Of a DNA stretch of 64,000 bases, positions 1 to 10,386 are shown in pieces. Origin of the DNA: Aspidiotus rigidus (lineage: Eukaryota; Arthropoda; Insecta; Hemiptera; Diaspididae). The stretch lies in NCBI GenBank assembly GCA_035079385.1, contig JAVHKY010000004.1, positions 16,523,001-16,587,000 on the forward strand. The letters are read 5' to 3'. How positions within the stretch are numbered: the stretch's first letter is position 1; every line of letters begins with the position of its first letter. The notes beneath the pieces were generated by a model that saw only the letters and a list, made by a program, of their open reading frames with translations, did not search any database and was not told the DNA's origin. The translations under genes and the position numbers were made by a program.

Positions 1-1040
1 TCGAATTACTGCGAAAAAAAAAATGAGGTTAATTAAGCCTCGAGCTCCTAGTATTAACTTCTAGTCGAATATTATTCTCCCTTGTGTATGCGAGAAAACT
101 ATAATGAGACTAATTTTCAATGGTGGGAAACAAAGAATATGAAAATTTATAAACTTCTGGTTACTGTCAGTATACATACCAGAACTCAACCAAAATTTTA
201 AAAAAGTTAAGGGGTTGAGGAAAATTTTCCACATGTACAAAGTCTATGTATTTCCTGTTGAAGAAGTTTCTTGAAAAGTGACAACAACATTCGCCGGGCA
301 GATTCATGGCTGTCTAGCAGATATCTGTATGAATATTATACGACTCTTCTTCTGTACTTACAAAGAAGGTGATCTATTCTTGGATTTTGACGACCTAGAC
401 ACGTCAATATAAATTTTTACATGATTTCCCACAAACTTTTCCCTGTATTCAACTCGTCAAAATCGAAATATAGGTCGCCTTCTTAGACTCACTAGAGGTT
501 TCCAAAGTTTTCATAATTCACAAAAGTTTTGACGACTTTTCAAAGTCTCTTATTGTCAAAAGTTTGGAAAATTCTGTTGAAATATCAAGATGGGTGCGAT
601 TTAGTTCTACGTCTGAGAGGAAAGCGGGAAATTGAAAGTTTTTGGAGGACTGAAATGGATGCGAACGCCCGTAATTAAAATCTCAAAATCTAAAATTCTG
701 ATTTTGGTATTATTATTTGTAAAATTGACGAACGGTTGTGAAAAAATAATCGAAAGATCCTGCAGAATGTCCAAAGTCTTAGATGAATTCAGAGAAGGTC
801 CAATAGCTAACGAAGGTTTTCTCACAATCCAAGAGTTTGGCAAAGGATGTTCTATTGAAGACGGGAGAGCCCAGCTTAGCTAGAATAAACCTACTATACG
901 GTATATGTCTTATACTAGGCTTAATCCCATATGAAGCAGAAGGAGTGGGAACTCGGAAAAGTTTCCTGGAAATTACTGGAGAAACTTGTGTACCACGCTT
1001 GTCCCCTCCCCCGTTCAAATTAATGGACAAATTGGGTAGA
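1..1040. other. Unassigned DNA, left edge
   Basis: No protein family, RNA gene or clear repeat is recognised. Short open frames overlap on both strands at about 607-1100, but none shows a domain or sensible composition. Treated as non-coding or too decayed to assign. Confidence 0.5.
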
Positions 1041-1083
1041 CATGAAACATGATCTTCATTTACTTGGCTCTGCCAGAAAATTT
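1041..1083 (+). repeat. Fragment of A-family right terminus
   Basis: Holds the signature GACATGAAACATG followed by a TTCATTTACTTGGCT-like stretch and GCCAGAAAATTT. The same order ends the A-family copies near 8176-8219 and 40538-40580. Only the terminal ~43 bp are present, so it is a solitary end or a heavily truncated copy. Confidence 0.6.
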
Positions 1084-1140
1084 GTCTGATCAGAGACCTC
1101 ATTGAGTCTTTCGATGGGTCGATCAGAGTCTATCTTACAA

Positions 1141-1680
1141 AAGGAGAGAGAGCGTAAAGATTTAACGGAGAGCTACCCGGGGTGTGTTAGTACCTACCGT
1201 GCCATCTCGACGGAGGCTCTTTGCGTATTAGCATGCCCCCCCGATTGGATTCCTTTCTAAGGAGAGAGCAGTGGTATTCAAAGCAAAAACGATCGATCAA
1301 GTGGCTTTACAAGTGAAGTATGAGGCCAGACGCCCCTTGTTTGAGAAATGGAAAGCAAGAGTTGCTCAGGTTGAGGTGGATAAATGGACGACCCCAGTGT
1401 TAATACACGACCTTGATGAGTAGATAAACCGAGATCATGGTCACACCGGTGTTGAGTGGCCATGGTTGCTTCAACAAGTAACCTTCACGAGGAGTCAAGG
1501 AAAGTTGAACAGACACTGCGATCGAGGGTGATGCGAGGCAAGAGCAGGGTAAGCTCATTCGGCCTCTTCAAGAGATTGAGGCACCGAGTAGCCTGGTAGC
1601 CACCATGCTAGGTTCCGAAGAAGCATGGAATCAGGTGAGTGCAGTTGCAGTCACAGTCATTAAGATGAACCTGGAATAGA
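1141..1680 (+). pseudogene. R1-like LINE, C-terminal pol fragment
   Basis: Decayed 3' end of a non-LTR retrotransposon pol gene. In shifting frames it reads a YRAISTEALCVLA-like stretch near 1187-1230, then WKARVAQVEVDKWTTPVLIHD near 1350-1415, then LQEIE...SLVATMLGSEEAWNQV near 1565-1645. This order (STEAL motif, W-T-x-x-LI-x-DL, terminal V-x-x-ML-x-x-EE-x-W) is that of the region after the reverse transcriptase in R1-clade elements. The Cys/His knuckle usually between the last two blocks is not legible. A second copy lies on the reverse strand at 29391-29990. Multiple stops and frameshifts; no RT core remains. Clade assignment is by pattern only. Confidence 0.6.
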
Positions 1681-1690
1681 ATAGGCAAAT

Positions 1691-2177
1691 GCAGAACCAC
1701 GCTTTAGTCTACTCAACACCTGTATACCATCCACATACAGATGTGCAGGAAAAAGACGACGATTAATTAAACTTGAAGAAAAAAGAAGAGGAAGAGACTC
1801 GAACAGCGATCTACTCTGTCTAAGGTGATGGTGTTGTTGTTGTGTGTTCTGAATTTTTGTGCGCCTGGGGCACTGCAATTTGATGGTTGCCAAGACTGAA
1901 ACAGGGGGTTCTCCGACGAGATTCTTACAACGTTGAATTCATATCAGAATGGGTCGATTCTGGTATTGGAGGAAACAAGCCCGCACCACTCCTCCATGAA
2001 GATTGGGCGGCGCTGCTCATTCAACAAAAACTAACCTGAATAAGATGAGAAAAGATGCGCGGCTTTTTCTCTTGAATTCAATAATCTTAACCTAGAGGAC
2101 CCTGATTTCATGCCCCTGATCTCGATTGATCTATAGCCTCAACTAGTCCAGTGAATAAAGAATTTTTATGGGCCATG
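1691..2177. other. Unassigned; possible R1-like 3' UTR
   Basis: Directly downstream of the R1-like fragment. No open frame of interest. It may include the LINE's untranslated tail, but I see no clear poly(A). Confidence 0.35.
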
Positions 2178-2492
2178 AATGTAACGGAAGGTTTTTCTTT
2201 TGTAATGTGCTCAGGATATTCCTCTGATTAAAATACCAATGATTCCCACGCACTCTGCCTCCCGCAAAGTCCCCACGCAGCCCCCTCTATCCCCGAAATT
2301 CAGTTTTTGGCAAGTTTCTCGAAAACTAAGCCTTTCAGAGAAAAAAGTTTCAAACAAAAGTTGTTTCTGGTAAAATTTTCTACAAGATTCACTATTCATT
2401 TGTTACCTTACGTTCATTGGTTGGTCTAAAAATTGCCATTTAAATTCCTCATTTTGTTCTTACGAGCCACTTTTTGCATTATATCAGATTAA
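2178..2492 (+). repeat. LTx-3 left terminal inverted repeat
   Basis: Left arm of the inverted repeat; mirrored at 3220-3533. The outermost recognisable match is AATGTRACGGAAGG. Confidence 0.75.
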
Positions 2493-3219
2493 ATCGCTAA
2501 TTTAGAGAAAAATCTTTTAGGTAAAAGTTGTTCATTGTAATTTTTCTTACAATAATCAATCCAAATATTTTAAAACATTCAAAATAATCATTCTAGACCG
2601 CTTTGATTCAGTAATAAGCGCGAATGTACTGAACAAGAATTTCGAAAAGTGAACCCGAATGTGGGCGAGAATTCGCTGTGAATCGGTGCCTGTAAGTTTT
2701 CACTATACGCTAGGTTTACTCAGTGGTTCCGCGATCATACGACCCTTAGTATTAGGATATTTGTGGATTTAGTATCCAAACTTCCTCTCTCAGGATTACG
2801 CTGGTGCTAACTCCAAACTTAGCCTATGCACAGAGGCCTTAGAACTTCCCCGCCACTTTCAAAGACTCCTATCCTCTGTCTTCCGATTTTCACAACTTCC
2901 AACTAACAAACGAATCTTTCTCCTTCACAACAACCGACCACCCACCAAACATATTTGTCTCCGATTCAATCCACTAGAATCTTCACATTCGACTTCCCCT
3001 CCTTAGACTCCCCCTTAAACTAAAATACGTATGTGATTTTTTGAAATACTACAAATACAAATAGCTTACGTGTTTTAAAAAAATTCGCCATTTTTTAACC
3101 AACCAATAGATGTACAAAATCACCTCAAGTTAGTACTGAGGAAGTTTTCTTCAGTGAAATCATTTTCTTACTTCTTGTAAAACTTACAACAAATGCAAGA
3201 ATTGAATCAAAACTGTCAC

Positions 3220-3533
3220 TATAATCCGGTATAACGTAAAAAATGGCTCGTAAGAACAACATGAGGTACTTAGATAGCAATTTTCAGACCAACCAATGAA
3301 CGTAGGGTAATAAATGAATAGTGAATCGTATAGGAAATTTTAAGAGAAACAACTTTTGTATGAAACTTTTTTCTCTAAAATGCATAGTTCCCGAGAAGAT
3401 TTCGGAAAACTGAATCTTGGGGATAAAGGAGGCCGCGAGGGACTTAGCGGGAGGCAAAGCGCGTAGGACTCATCGGTATTTTAATCAGGGGGTTATCCAA
3501 AGCACATTACAAAAAAGAACCTTCCGTCACATT
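3220..3533 (-). repeat. LTx-3 right terminal inverted repeat
   Basis: Right arm, reverse complement of 2178-2492. The similarity stops just inside 3220, where the left arm passes into non-matching sequence. Confidence 0.75.
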
Positions 3534-3795
3534 TATGTCACATAATTGTCATTTTTTCATCTTTATTGACTGGACTATATCTAGGGCGAGCGCAAAACCA
3601 GTCGAGCATGTCTGTGAAGAGTGAGAAGTGTACTTTGATCGGCGTGAGAGCTGTGATGAAGCGAGTATCATTGTACAGTTCGTAACTGTAATGTAAAACT
3701 GAACAGAAAAAACTGCGGTACTATTCCGTGAGGAGATGACCATGTGAGTTCCTAGACCGATTCGCGGCAAGAAATATTCGTGAACACGACCAAGA

Positions 3796-5275
3796 TTCCT
3801 TTGCTGACACAGTCGTCCCACCAAGGGCTCCAAATTTCTCAGAGGTCAATATTCAATATTTACAATCCCTTCCTCCTCAAAATAACCTATTAGACAGTCA
3901 ATTCACTTTGGAAGAATTCTACTCAATTCTTTGTTCAAGGAAATCTACAATCCCTGGCCTTGACGGAATCTCTTACAGCTGCCGTCAGTCAATACCCGAT
4001 TCTATCCTAAAGTCTCTTCTAGTAATTATCAACCGTCTGTGGCGAAACAACGTCATCCCTTCTGCATGAACTCATTTCCAGATTATCCCTATCCCAAAAA
4101 AAGATTCAAACCTGCGTTCTATAGCCCCATCCTCAAGCATCCGAAAACTTGTTGAATCTATGCTAAATGCCCGACTCAGACACTGGTCGGAACAAAAAGG
4201 TATTATTCCTACAACTGCTATGGCTTTCGAAATAAACGCAGTGCTATCGACTGTGTCACCTCCCTCATCAGTGACATATATCAGGCTTTTATAGACAAGC
4301 AACACCTGAACGCCCTTTTCATAGACATCCACTCCGCTTTTCCCAGTTTCAGCTTACCAATTTTGCGTCAAATTCTACAAAATCTGAATATTCCCCCTCA
4401 TTTCTCTACTTTCATTCTCAAATTGATGTCTCCTCAAACATTTACATTCACTCACGCTAACTATCCTTCAATAACTAGGATAAATTACTTAGGTCTTCCC
4501 CAAGGCTCGTCCCTGAGCCCTATCTTATTTAATCTATATATATACTCACTGTTTTAAACATACGTTCACCAGCTACCATACTTTCCTTTGCTGATGACCT
4601 GGTTATCTACCACGCTCATTCTCAAGTTGCCACCACCACTCTACACGTCACTAACACCTTATCCGTCCTCCAAAATAAACTAGACCAACTACTCCTGAGT
4701 TTATCCATTCCAAAATGCGTTTTTTGTTCTGTTTTCCTTAAGAGCCTACAACCTTGCAGATGCGTGTATCTTCCTCAAGGGCGAACAAATCCCAAATTGT
4801 TTCTTCTTCAAGTACTTAGGCATCAACCTGGACAGTCGTCTTACATGGAACATTCATATTGCCTTCCTTCGTACCAAATGCTCCCAGGCCATGTACATCC
4901 TTCAAGCCTTGTCTAGCACCGAATGGGGTGGTGATCCCATCATCCTGTCGATGTTATACAAAGCCATTATTCGTAGTAAAATGGAATACGGGGCCTTCCT
5001 CTTCGGTTCCGCTGCTCCCTCTCGTCTGGAAAAACTCGACGTACTTCAAAATAAGGCCCTTCGCTACATTTTTAGAGCCATAAAAACGACACCAATTGTT
5101 GCTGTGGAAGCTGAAGCAAAAATTCCTCCCTCTGTAGAATATACCTTACACAAAAATATTGTACTCGCTTGGCCTCCTGGACAAATAGAAAGCTCATTCT
5201 CTCCTTTTCGAATATTTCTCGTAATTGGCACTTCATCCCCTCCAAAAAACCTTTGTTATCTCGCATTATAAAATA
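3796..5275 (+). pseudogene. LINE-1 reverse transcriptase (broken)
   Basis: Pieces of an RT domain spread over several frames. Visible motifs are a GLPQGSSLSPILFNLYI block at about 4491-4545, the catalytic FADD box at 4587-4598 (intact) and the thumb-region KYLGINLD...LTW near 4815-4845. The palm A-box reads FIDIHSAF near 4319-4342. Stops and frameshifts separate the blocks (for example around 4080, 4550 and 4735), so no protein can be made from this copy. Its relative at 60160-62281 (reverse) keeps longer frames. Confidence 0.85.
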
Positions 5276-5280
5276 CCAAA

Positions 5281-5804
5281 ATGACGGCTTCCTTAACGAA
5301 GTTAAACGAGGAACGCAGGGAACCTGTTTTATGATTCGAATGAGATTTGGTATTGAAAATTCAAGGAAGCCTAGATCATATATAGCTCGACAGTCGAAAT
5401 TTTTCTAAGTCCCTCTCCTATCATATATAGCTCAAGAGTCGAAATTTTTCTAAGTCCCCCTTCTATCATATATAGCTCGAGAGTCGAAATTTTTCTAAGT
5501 CCCCCTCCTATCATATATAGCTCGAGAGTCGAAATTTTTTCTAAGTCCCCCTCCTATCATATATAGCTCGAGAGTCGAAATTTTTTCTAAGTCCCCCTCC
5601 TATCATATATAGCTCGAGAGTCGGAATTTTTCTAAGTTCCCCTCCTATCATCTATAGCTCGAGAGTCGAAATTTTTTCTAAGTCCCCCTCCTATCATATA
5701 TAGCTCGAGAGTCGAAATTTTTCTCAGTTTTTCGCTGGACGGCGCACGGCGGACGGCGGACGGCAGATTTCTCAAATAGCCCCCCATAAAACAGGTTCCC
5801 TGTT
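5281..5804 (+). mobile_element. B1: minisatellite-bearing mini-element in LINE-1
   Basis: Starts with GACGGCTTCCTTAACGAAG and CAGGGAACCTGTTTTATGA, and ends with CCCCCATAAAACAGGTTCCC. The inner 17-bp CAGGGAACCTGTTTTAT block is inverted near the right end, a sub-terminal inverted repeat. Between them are about eight 45-bp units (5386-5735) and a GGACGGC heptamer run. It splits LINE-1 between RT and RNase H; LINE-2 is uninterrupted at the matching point (A-rich run near 61000-61010). A Helentron/HINE (DINE-1-like) affiliation is possible because those also combine sub-terminal repeats and tandem cores, but is not shown. Confidence 0.8.
5386..5735 (+). repeat. 45-bp minisatellite in B1
   Basis: About eight units of the form GCTCGAGAGTCGAAATTTTT + CTAAGTCCCCCTCCTATCAT + ATATA. 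Units differ by single bases and one-base changes in the T run. Confidence 0.9.
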
Positions 5805-5814
5805 AAAAATATTC

Positions 5815-6640
5815 CATACTCCTACACTCGCTCCCATCGATAGATGGCTGTCCTTACCAATACCTCATCTATTTCGAAATTTTGCATCGTTGGCCGTTAG
5901 AAATTTTGACACGGAAACACAAGTTTGCCATACTGCTACAATTTGCCGAACTAATTGAAACTCAATTCCGGGATTACCGTATCATATTCACCGATGGCTC
6001 AAAGTTGACTTCCGGTTACGGTGCGGCCTTCTACGACTCCCTTTCGGGAGTTGTAAGAAACTTCCAAATTTGCCCCGGATCCTCGTCCTATGACTGCGAA
6101 GTTGCTACTATATTTTTCATGGCTCTTAACTTCGTATCTCAATCTAATCATTCTTCTTCTCCGCATAACCAAATCCTTATCGCTTCAGATTCTCTCTCAG
6201 CCTTTCATGCAATCATAGAATCACCCTACAGTCACAATATCAGCCCCACTATCATTAACACTCGCTTCATCCTTTTACATCTACTTCACTCTAAAAACAT
6301 CAGCACTTCTTTTATGTGGATCTCCAACTACAAGGGAATTGAGGGCAATGAACGAGTTGATGCGGCAGCTAAAGCGGCTCGCTCCTCGCAGTCTGCCGCT
6401 AAGTACTCATTCATTAGTGCAACGTTCCTCTTAGGCATAGCCCGAGAAGAAAATGAAGAAAAATGGCAAAGACACTACTTGGAAAACATTTCCCTCTCAT
6501 CCCAATACTTCCATCTAGAAAACTCAATTCCCACTCATCCCTGGTACATATTGTCAAACTACATCAACCGAAAATTCACTATCTCATTTGCAGACTTCGA
6601 TTCAATCACAACAGGCTCCCTTACAATTTAGCAAAATTTT
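5815..6640 (+). pseudogene. LINE-1 RNase H domain
   Basis: One long frame (5882-6631) carries an RNase HI fold typical of I-superclade LINEs: IIFTDGSK (first Asp), YDCEVATIF (Glu), IASDSLSA (second Asp) and ISNYKGIEGNERVDAAAKAA (distal Asp, replacing the usual GHxGIxGNExAD). The order matches the D-E-D-D active site. The His of the GH motif reads NY here, so activity is doubtful even apart from the missing upstream frame. The reverse-strand copy reads SHKGIEANERVD at the same place. Confidence 0.85.
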
Positions 6641-6987
6641 TACCAAACATATCTCCTGATTGTCCTTTTCATCCATAAGACAAGATAGCGGCCGACTTAA
6701 ACCATATTCTTTTTCAATGTCCACATCTTACCACTCAACAAAAAACACTCCACTCTTCACTTATTATCAACTCTAATATTCAACGCCCTTTCGCTGCACT
6801 CAATTGCCTCCATATCACCAACCTCTCTGTCTTTCCTGCTCTTTACTCAATCATAAATTCTCTCTCCTACCCTCACTATCTAATCCACTTGCTTCTCCTA
6901 GTCTTCTACCTCACAATTATGTTACATCATCGGGCGAAATGACTCTTTGGTCGAAGCCCTATTCATAAACCGTGTTCTCTTCATATT

Positions 6988-7345
6988 GACATGTTCCATG
7001 TCTTTTCTCTCGCCGGACCCCGATTTTGAAACTCGCGAGTACACCCCCCCCTCCCCCCCGTCAAGAGAAATATCTACCCCGTGGGTCATTTAAAAATTTG
7101 CGAGTACACCCCGCGTGATAATAATAAATAATTAAGTAATTAATAATTCAATAATTAAATAATTAAATAAATTAATTAATTAAATAATTAAATAAATAAT
7201 TAATTAAATAATCAAATAAATAAATAATTAAATAATCAAATAAATAAATAATTAAATAATTAATATAATTAATAATTAGAAAATCTCTACCCCGTGGGTG
7301 ATTCAGAAATTCGCGAGTACACCCCGCGTAATAATAATAATTAAT

Positions 7346-7376
<31 letters not shown>

Positions 7377-7842
7377 CAATAAATAAATAATTAAATAATT
7401 AAATAATTAAATAAATAAATAATTAAATAAATAAATGATTAAATAATTAATTAATAATTAAATAATTAAATAATTAAATAATTAAATAATTAAATAATCG
7501 AATAATTAATATAATTAAATAATTAATATAATTAAATAAATAAATAAATAATTAAATAATTAATATAATTAATAATTAGAAAATTTTCTAAGTCCCTCTT
7601 CCTATCATATATGGCTGGATAGTCGAAATTTTTCCAAGTCCCTTAGACTTGAATTGTCTCATACCATTCCAATACAACAGCGAGATCGCTCGTTCGCCCC
7701 ACGAAAGTTGATACCTCAAAATATAGAACACCCAGAATTACCTCAAAATATTTCTCATACAAGACTTATACGACGCCAAGATAGGTAAAGGGGTAAACGA
7801 ATAATATCTCACGAACACTTGACCTAGTAGAAGATTTAATAA

Positions 7843-7878
<36 letters not shown>

Positions 7879-8219
7879 ATTAAATAATTAAATAATTAAA
7901 TAATCAAATAATTGAATAATTAAATAATTAAATAAATAAAGGCTGGATAGTCGAAATTTTTCCAAGTCCCCTAGACTTGAATTGTCACATACCATTCCAA
8001 TACAACATCGAGACAGGGGGCGAACGAGCGGAGCGAGTTCGCGCTACCTCGTATTTCTCATAGAAGACTTATACGACGCCAAGATAGGTAAAGGGGTAAA
8101 CGAATAATATCTCAGGAACACTTGACCTAGTAGAAGCCTAGATTGAAATATTTCAAGATCACTGATAAAATATAAAAGACATGGAACATGAGTTTCATTT
8201 ATTTGGCTATGCCAGAAAA
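6988..8219 (+). mobile_element. A1: AT-rich mini-element in LINE-1 3' UTR
   Basis: Begins with the palindrome GACATGTTCCATGTC and ends with GACATGGAACATG followed by a CATTTATTTGGCTATGCC block and AGAAAATTT. Inside are a C-run, two CTCTACCCCGTGGGT/GCGAGTACACCCCGC repeats, long (TTAA/TAAA)n tracts, and a ~200-bp block present twice (about 7617-7830 and 7945-8140). That block begins with GTCGAAATTTTTCCAAGTCC, the same unit that builds the B minisatellites. No coding capacity. Other copies: 39330-40580, 43967-45375 (reverse) and 59214-59565 (short). Superfamily unknown. Confidence 0.8.
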
Positions 8220-8300
8220 TTTTTTTTTTTTCTTTTCATTTGTTTGTTTCTTTTTTTTTTTTTTTTCTAATAAACGGTTTATAATAATAAAAAAAACTTG

Positions 8301-10079
8301 ATCTACATTGGAGACATTAAGAATTTTCGTCCTCATAATGGGGAGGAGGGTGAGACTGATCACCCCGACCACGACTTACATTGGGCAAAATGTCGACGGA
8401 GAAGAGGGTTACACTATTCTCATCTGTTACTTCTCTCCCTTGTAAATCAATGGGAAAGCCTCATTTCTTAGTTCTTCCTTCATTCGCGACCACACTGATG
8501 AGAATTTTTGGTCTCGTTGTACCGAAATAGAATCACATCCCGTATTTAAACCTGTGCTGGTGATGCTGAAGAATTCTTGGCTAATCATCCAAACGAAAGT
8601 TCGAGTTTGTAAGGAAATCACTATCAAAAGACCGACTGTCAAGTACATCGTAATATTATGATAGGAAATCTTGAAATCTCGAGTAAACAACCGTATACGA
8701 CAAAAGGAGAAAAAGAGAACGCTTCCGTGCTGGAATTTTTGATCTAATCATTATTTTTTAGTTGCGGAGCACGAAATACAGAGCAATAAAGTAGATTCGT
8801 TCTCGTATACTCTATCATCCCCTTTCTACCGTCTTTTATAACTACATTGATAAAAATCATCCCATTTGTGAAGATCGTAATATAATACAATACAGTTCAA
8901 AGGTACACAGACGATAATAATGGATAGCGAAATGAGACGGGGAAACAGAAAACGTCACGAGCTAAAATTGATTCCTTTCTATTACGACGTTCGGCGACGA
9001 CATCATAGTTACGAATGTTTTTTTCCATTTTCACGTTCGGAGATATACGCTTAAATCTCGACGGCATGACACCTACGCTACCGCGCGCCACTCACGAGGC
9101 TGAAGCGTGCGCGTTCCGGCGTTGCTAACATTGCCTCAATGAAGTGCCTGAATCATTCCTACGAAAGTAAAAATACTGTTGAATCATTCATAATAGAGGA
9201 AACTTTTACAACTTTTCACGTCCTAAATAATGGTTATAAAAACATATCGATAATGGGTATCTGTCCTCACCGAGGGTGACGTAGCGTAGGTATACGATTC
9301 GTTGGCTAGTGCTGTGAATGTGGGCCACTGACCATTTTACACAATAAGCCCACGTACACATCACAGCGTTCGAATGTAAAGCGCAAAACCAAGATCGAAT
9401 TCAAATGTTATTAATATTTTCAGTGGCTAAGATGGTCCACCTGCGACATAATTTGTACGAATGATTGGGCGTTGTTTAAAAGACGATAGCATAATTAATC
9501 TAGAAAAGGAAGTTGCTGATTCAGGGGTGTAATACCAGTCGGATGGTTTTAACTCGCCATGAAGAAGTAAGGGACAATTTACATGTTCAGTTATTTGACT
9601 TGTTACGTTTGAGTATACAGTATAGATCGAGGGAAACTTACTCGTTCTACAAATATTTTAATGCAGTATTTCGTACAGCCTGATTCATCCAACGACACAA
9701 GACAGCCCAGACTTGATTTACATACTCCTATGTACGATTTGAGTCTAAAATTATTAAGTGTTAACTAACTGCTTTCATATACCTTCATAATTCATGAAAC
9801 GTTCGCGCCCACTTTACCAAACTGACTGCATCATTCATTTTGCTCTTACTTGTATAAGTACGTGTAATTTTACAATATTTAATTCACAGAATTCAGTCTT
9901 GAACTTGACTCCCTCAATATGTTTTGTTTTCAGCGGGGAACCAACTATTACTTTTGTTGGGAGTACACCTCTTAGAGAAATTGTGTCCTAGTGTCCGGAT
10001 GACCTTATCCTGATCCTGGCTGTCATTAACAGAGGACTTGTTTTACAAGAAGTAGTAATAAGATTCTTGAGATAGTGCT
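8301..10079. other. Unassigned region
   Basis: Low-complexity T-rich start, then mixed sequence with only short open frames lacking recognisable domains. The one structured feature is the hairpin at 9312-9366, listed separately. Confidence 0.5.
9312..9366. repeat. Imperfect hairpin, copy 1
   Basis: CTGTGAATGTGGGC is followed 22 bases later by GCCCACGTACACATCACAG. Two 6-bp blocks pair (CTGTGA/TCACAG and GTGGGC/GCCCAC) with asymmetric spacers. A second copy with the same blocks and the same 7-base spacer on the 3' arm sits at 13502-13559. Function unknown. Confidence 0.6.
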
Positions 10080-10386
10080 TCCGAACTCGAAATTTTTCCA
10101 CGCCTCACTTCTAAAAGGGTTAAAGGGCGATATTTCCTTACAGTGATTTCGAGCTTGAAATTTCAAGTAGAAGAAGTTTTTCCAAATCCCGTCGTATCTA
10201 TAGGGGTTCCAGGTTCGAAATTTTTCTCAAGTCTTACTCAACAAGTATCACATTTTGTTAGTGCCATTCTCCATCTATATGGCTCAGACGTCGATATTTT
10301 TTAGTCCAAACTTGAATTGGGCTTACTTACGACAGTACGGTGGAAATTTTCACCGAAATCCCATCAATAAAACAGGTCCCCAGTTG
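10080..10386 (+). repeat. Degenerate B-family element
   Basis: Contains several diverged CGAAATTTTTCC-AAGTC units and ends with ATAAAACAGGTCCCCAGTTG, a mutated version of the B right terminus. The left end is not clear. Confidence 0.5.

Larger units (their letters stand above)
2178..3533. mobile_element. LTx-3: non-autonomous long-TIR element
   Basis: About 1.36 kb bounded by inverted repeats of ~315 bp: 2178-2492 matches the reverse complement of 3220-3533 with scattered mismatches. Both arms hold ACGGAAGG, TTGTAATGTGCT, CTGATTAAAATACC, AAAGTTGTTTCT and TTCATTGGTTGGTCT in mirrored order. The arms resemble those of LTx-1 (14206-14599): a C-rich block, then a gap, then AAAGTTTC-AACAAAAGTTGTT. 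The centre (2493-3219) has no coding potential and includes a pyrimidine-rich stretch at 2840-3010. Read as a deletion derivative or MITE of the LTx family. The target-site duplication is not clear. Confidence 0.75.
3796..8300 (+). mobile_element. LINE-1: 5'-truncated I-group LINE with two insertions
   Basis: Non-LTR retrotransposon lacking its 5' part; homology to the reverse-strand copy at 59759-62718 begins near 3796. Order: reverse transcriptase (3796-5275), inserted B element (5281-5804), RNase H (5815-6640), C-terminal tail and 3' UTR to about 6985, inserted A element (6988-8219), then the remaining T-rich 3' UTR ending in a CTAATAAACGGTTTATAA motif near 8268-8285. The same 3' UTR blocks are contiguous in LINE-2. 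RNase H downstream of RT places it in the I superclade (I, LOA, Nimb and relatives); the exact clade is not resolved. Confidence 0.85.

Noticed and set aside
7100..7560. Very AT-rich tract considered as a replication origin or matrix-attachment site
   Set aside because: The same (TTAA/TAAA)n tract recurs inside every full A-family copy, so it is an element component.
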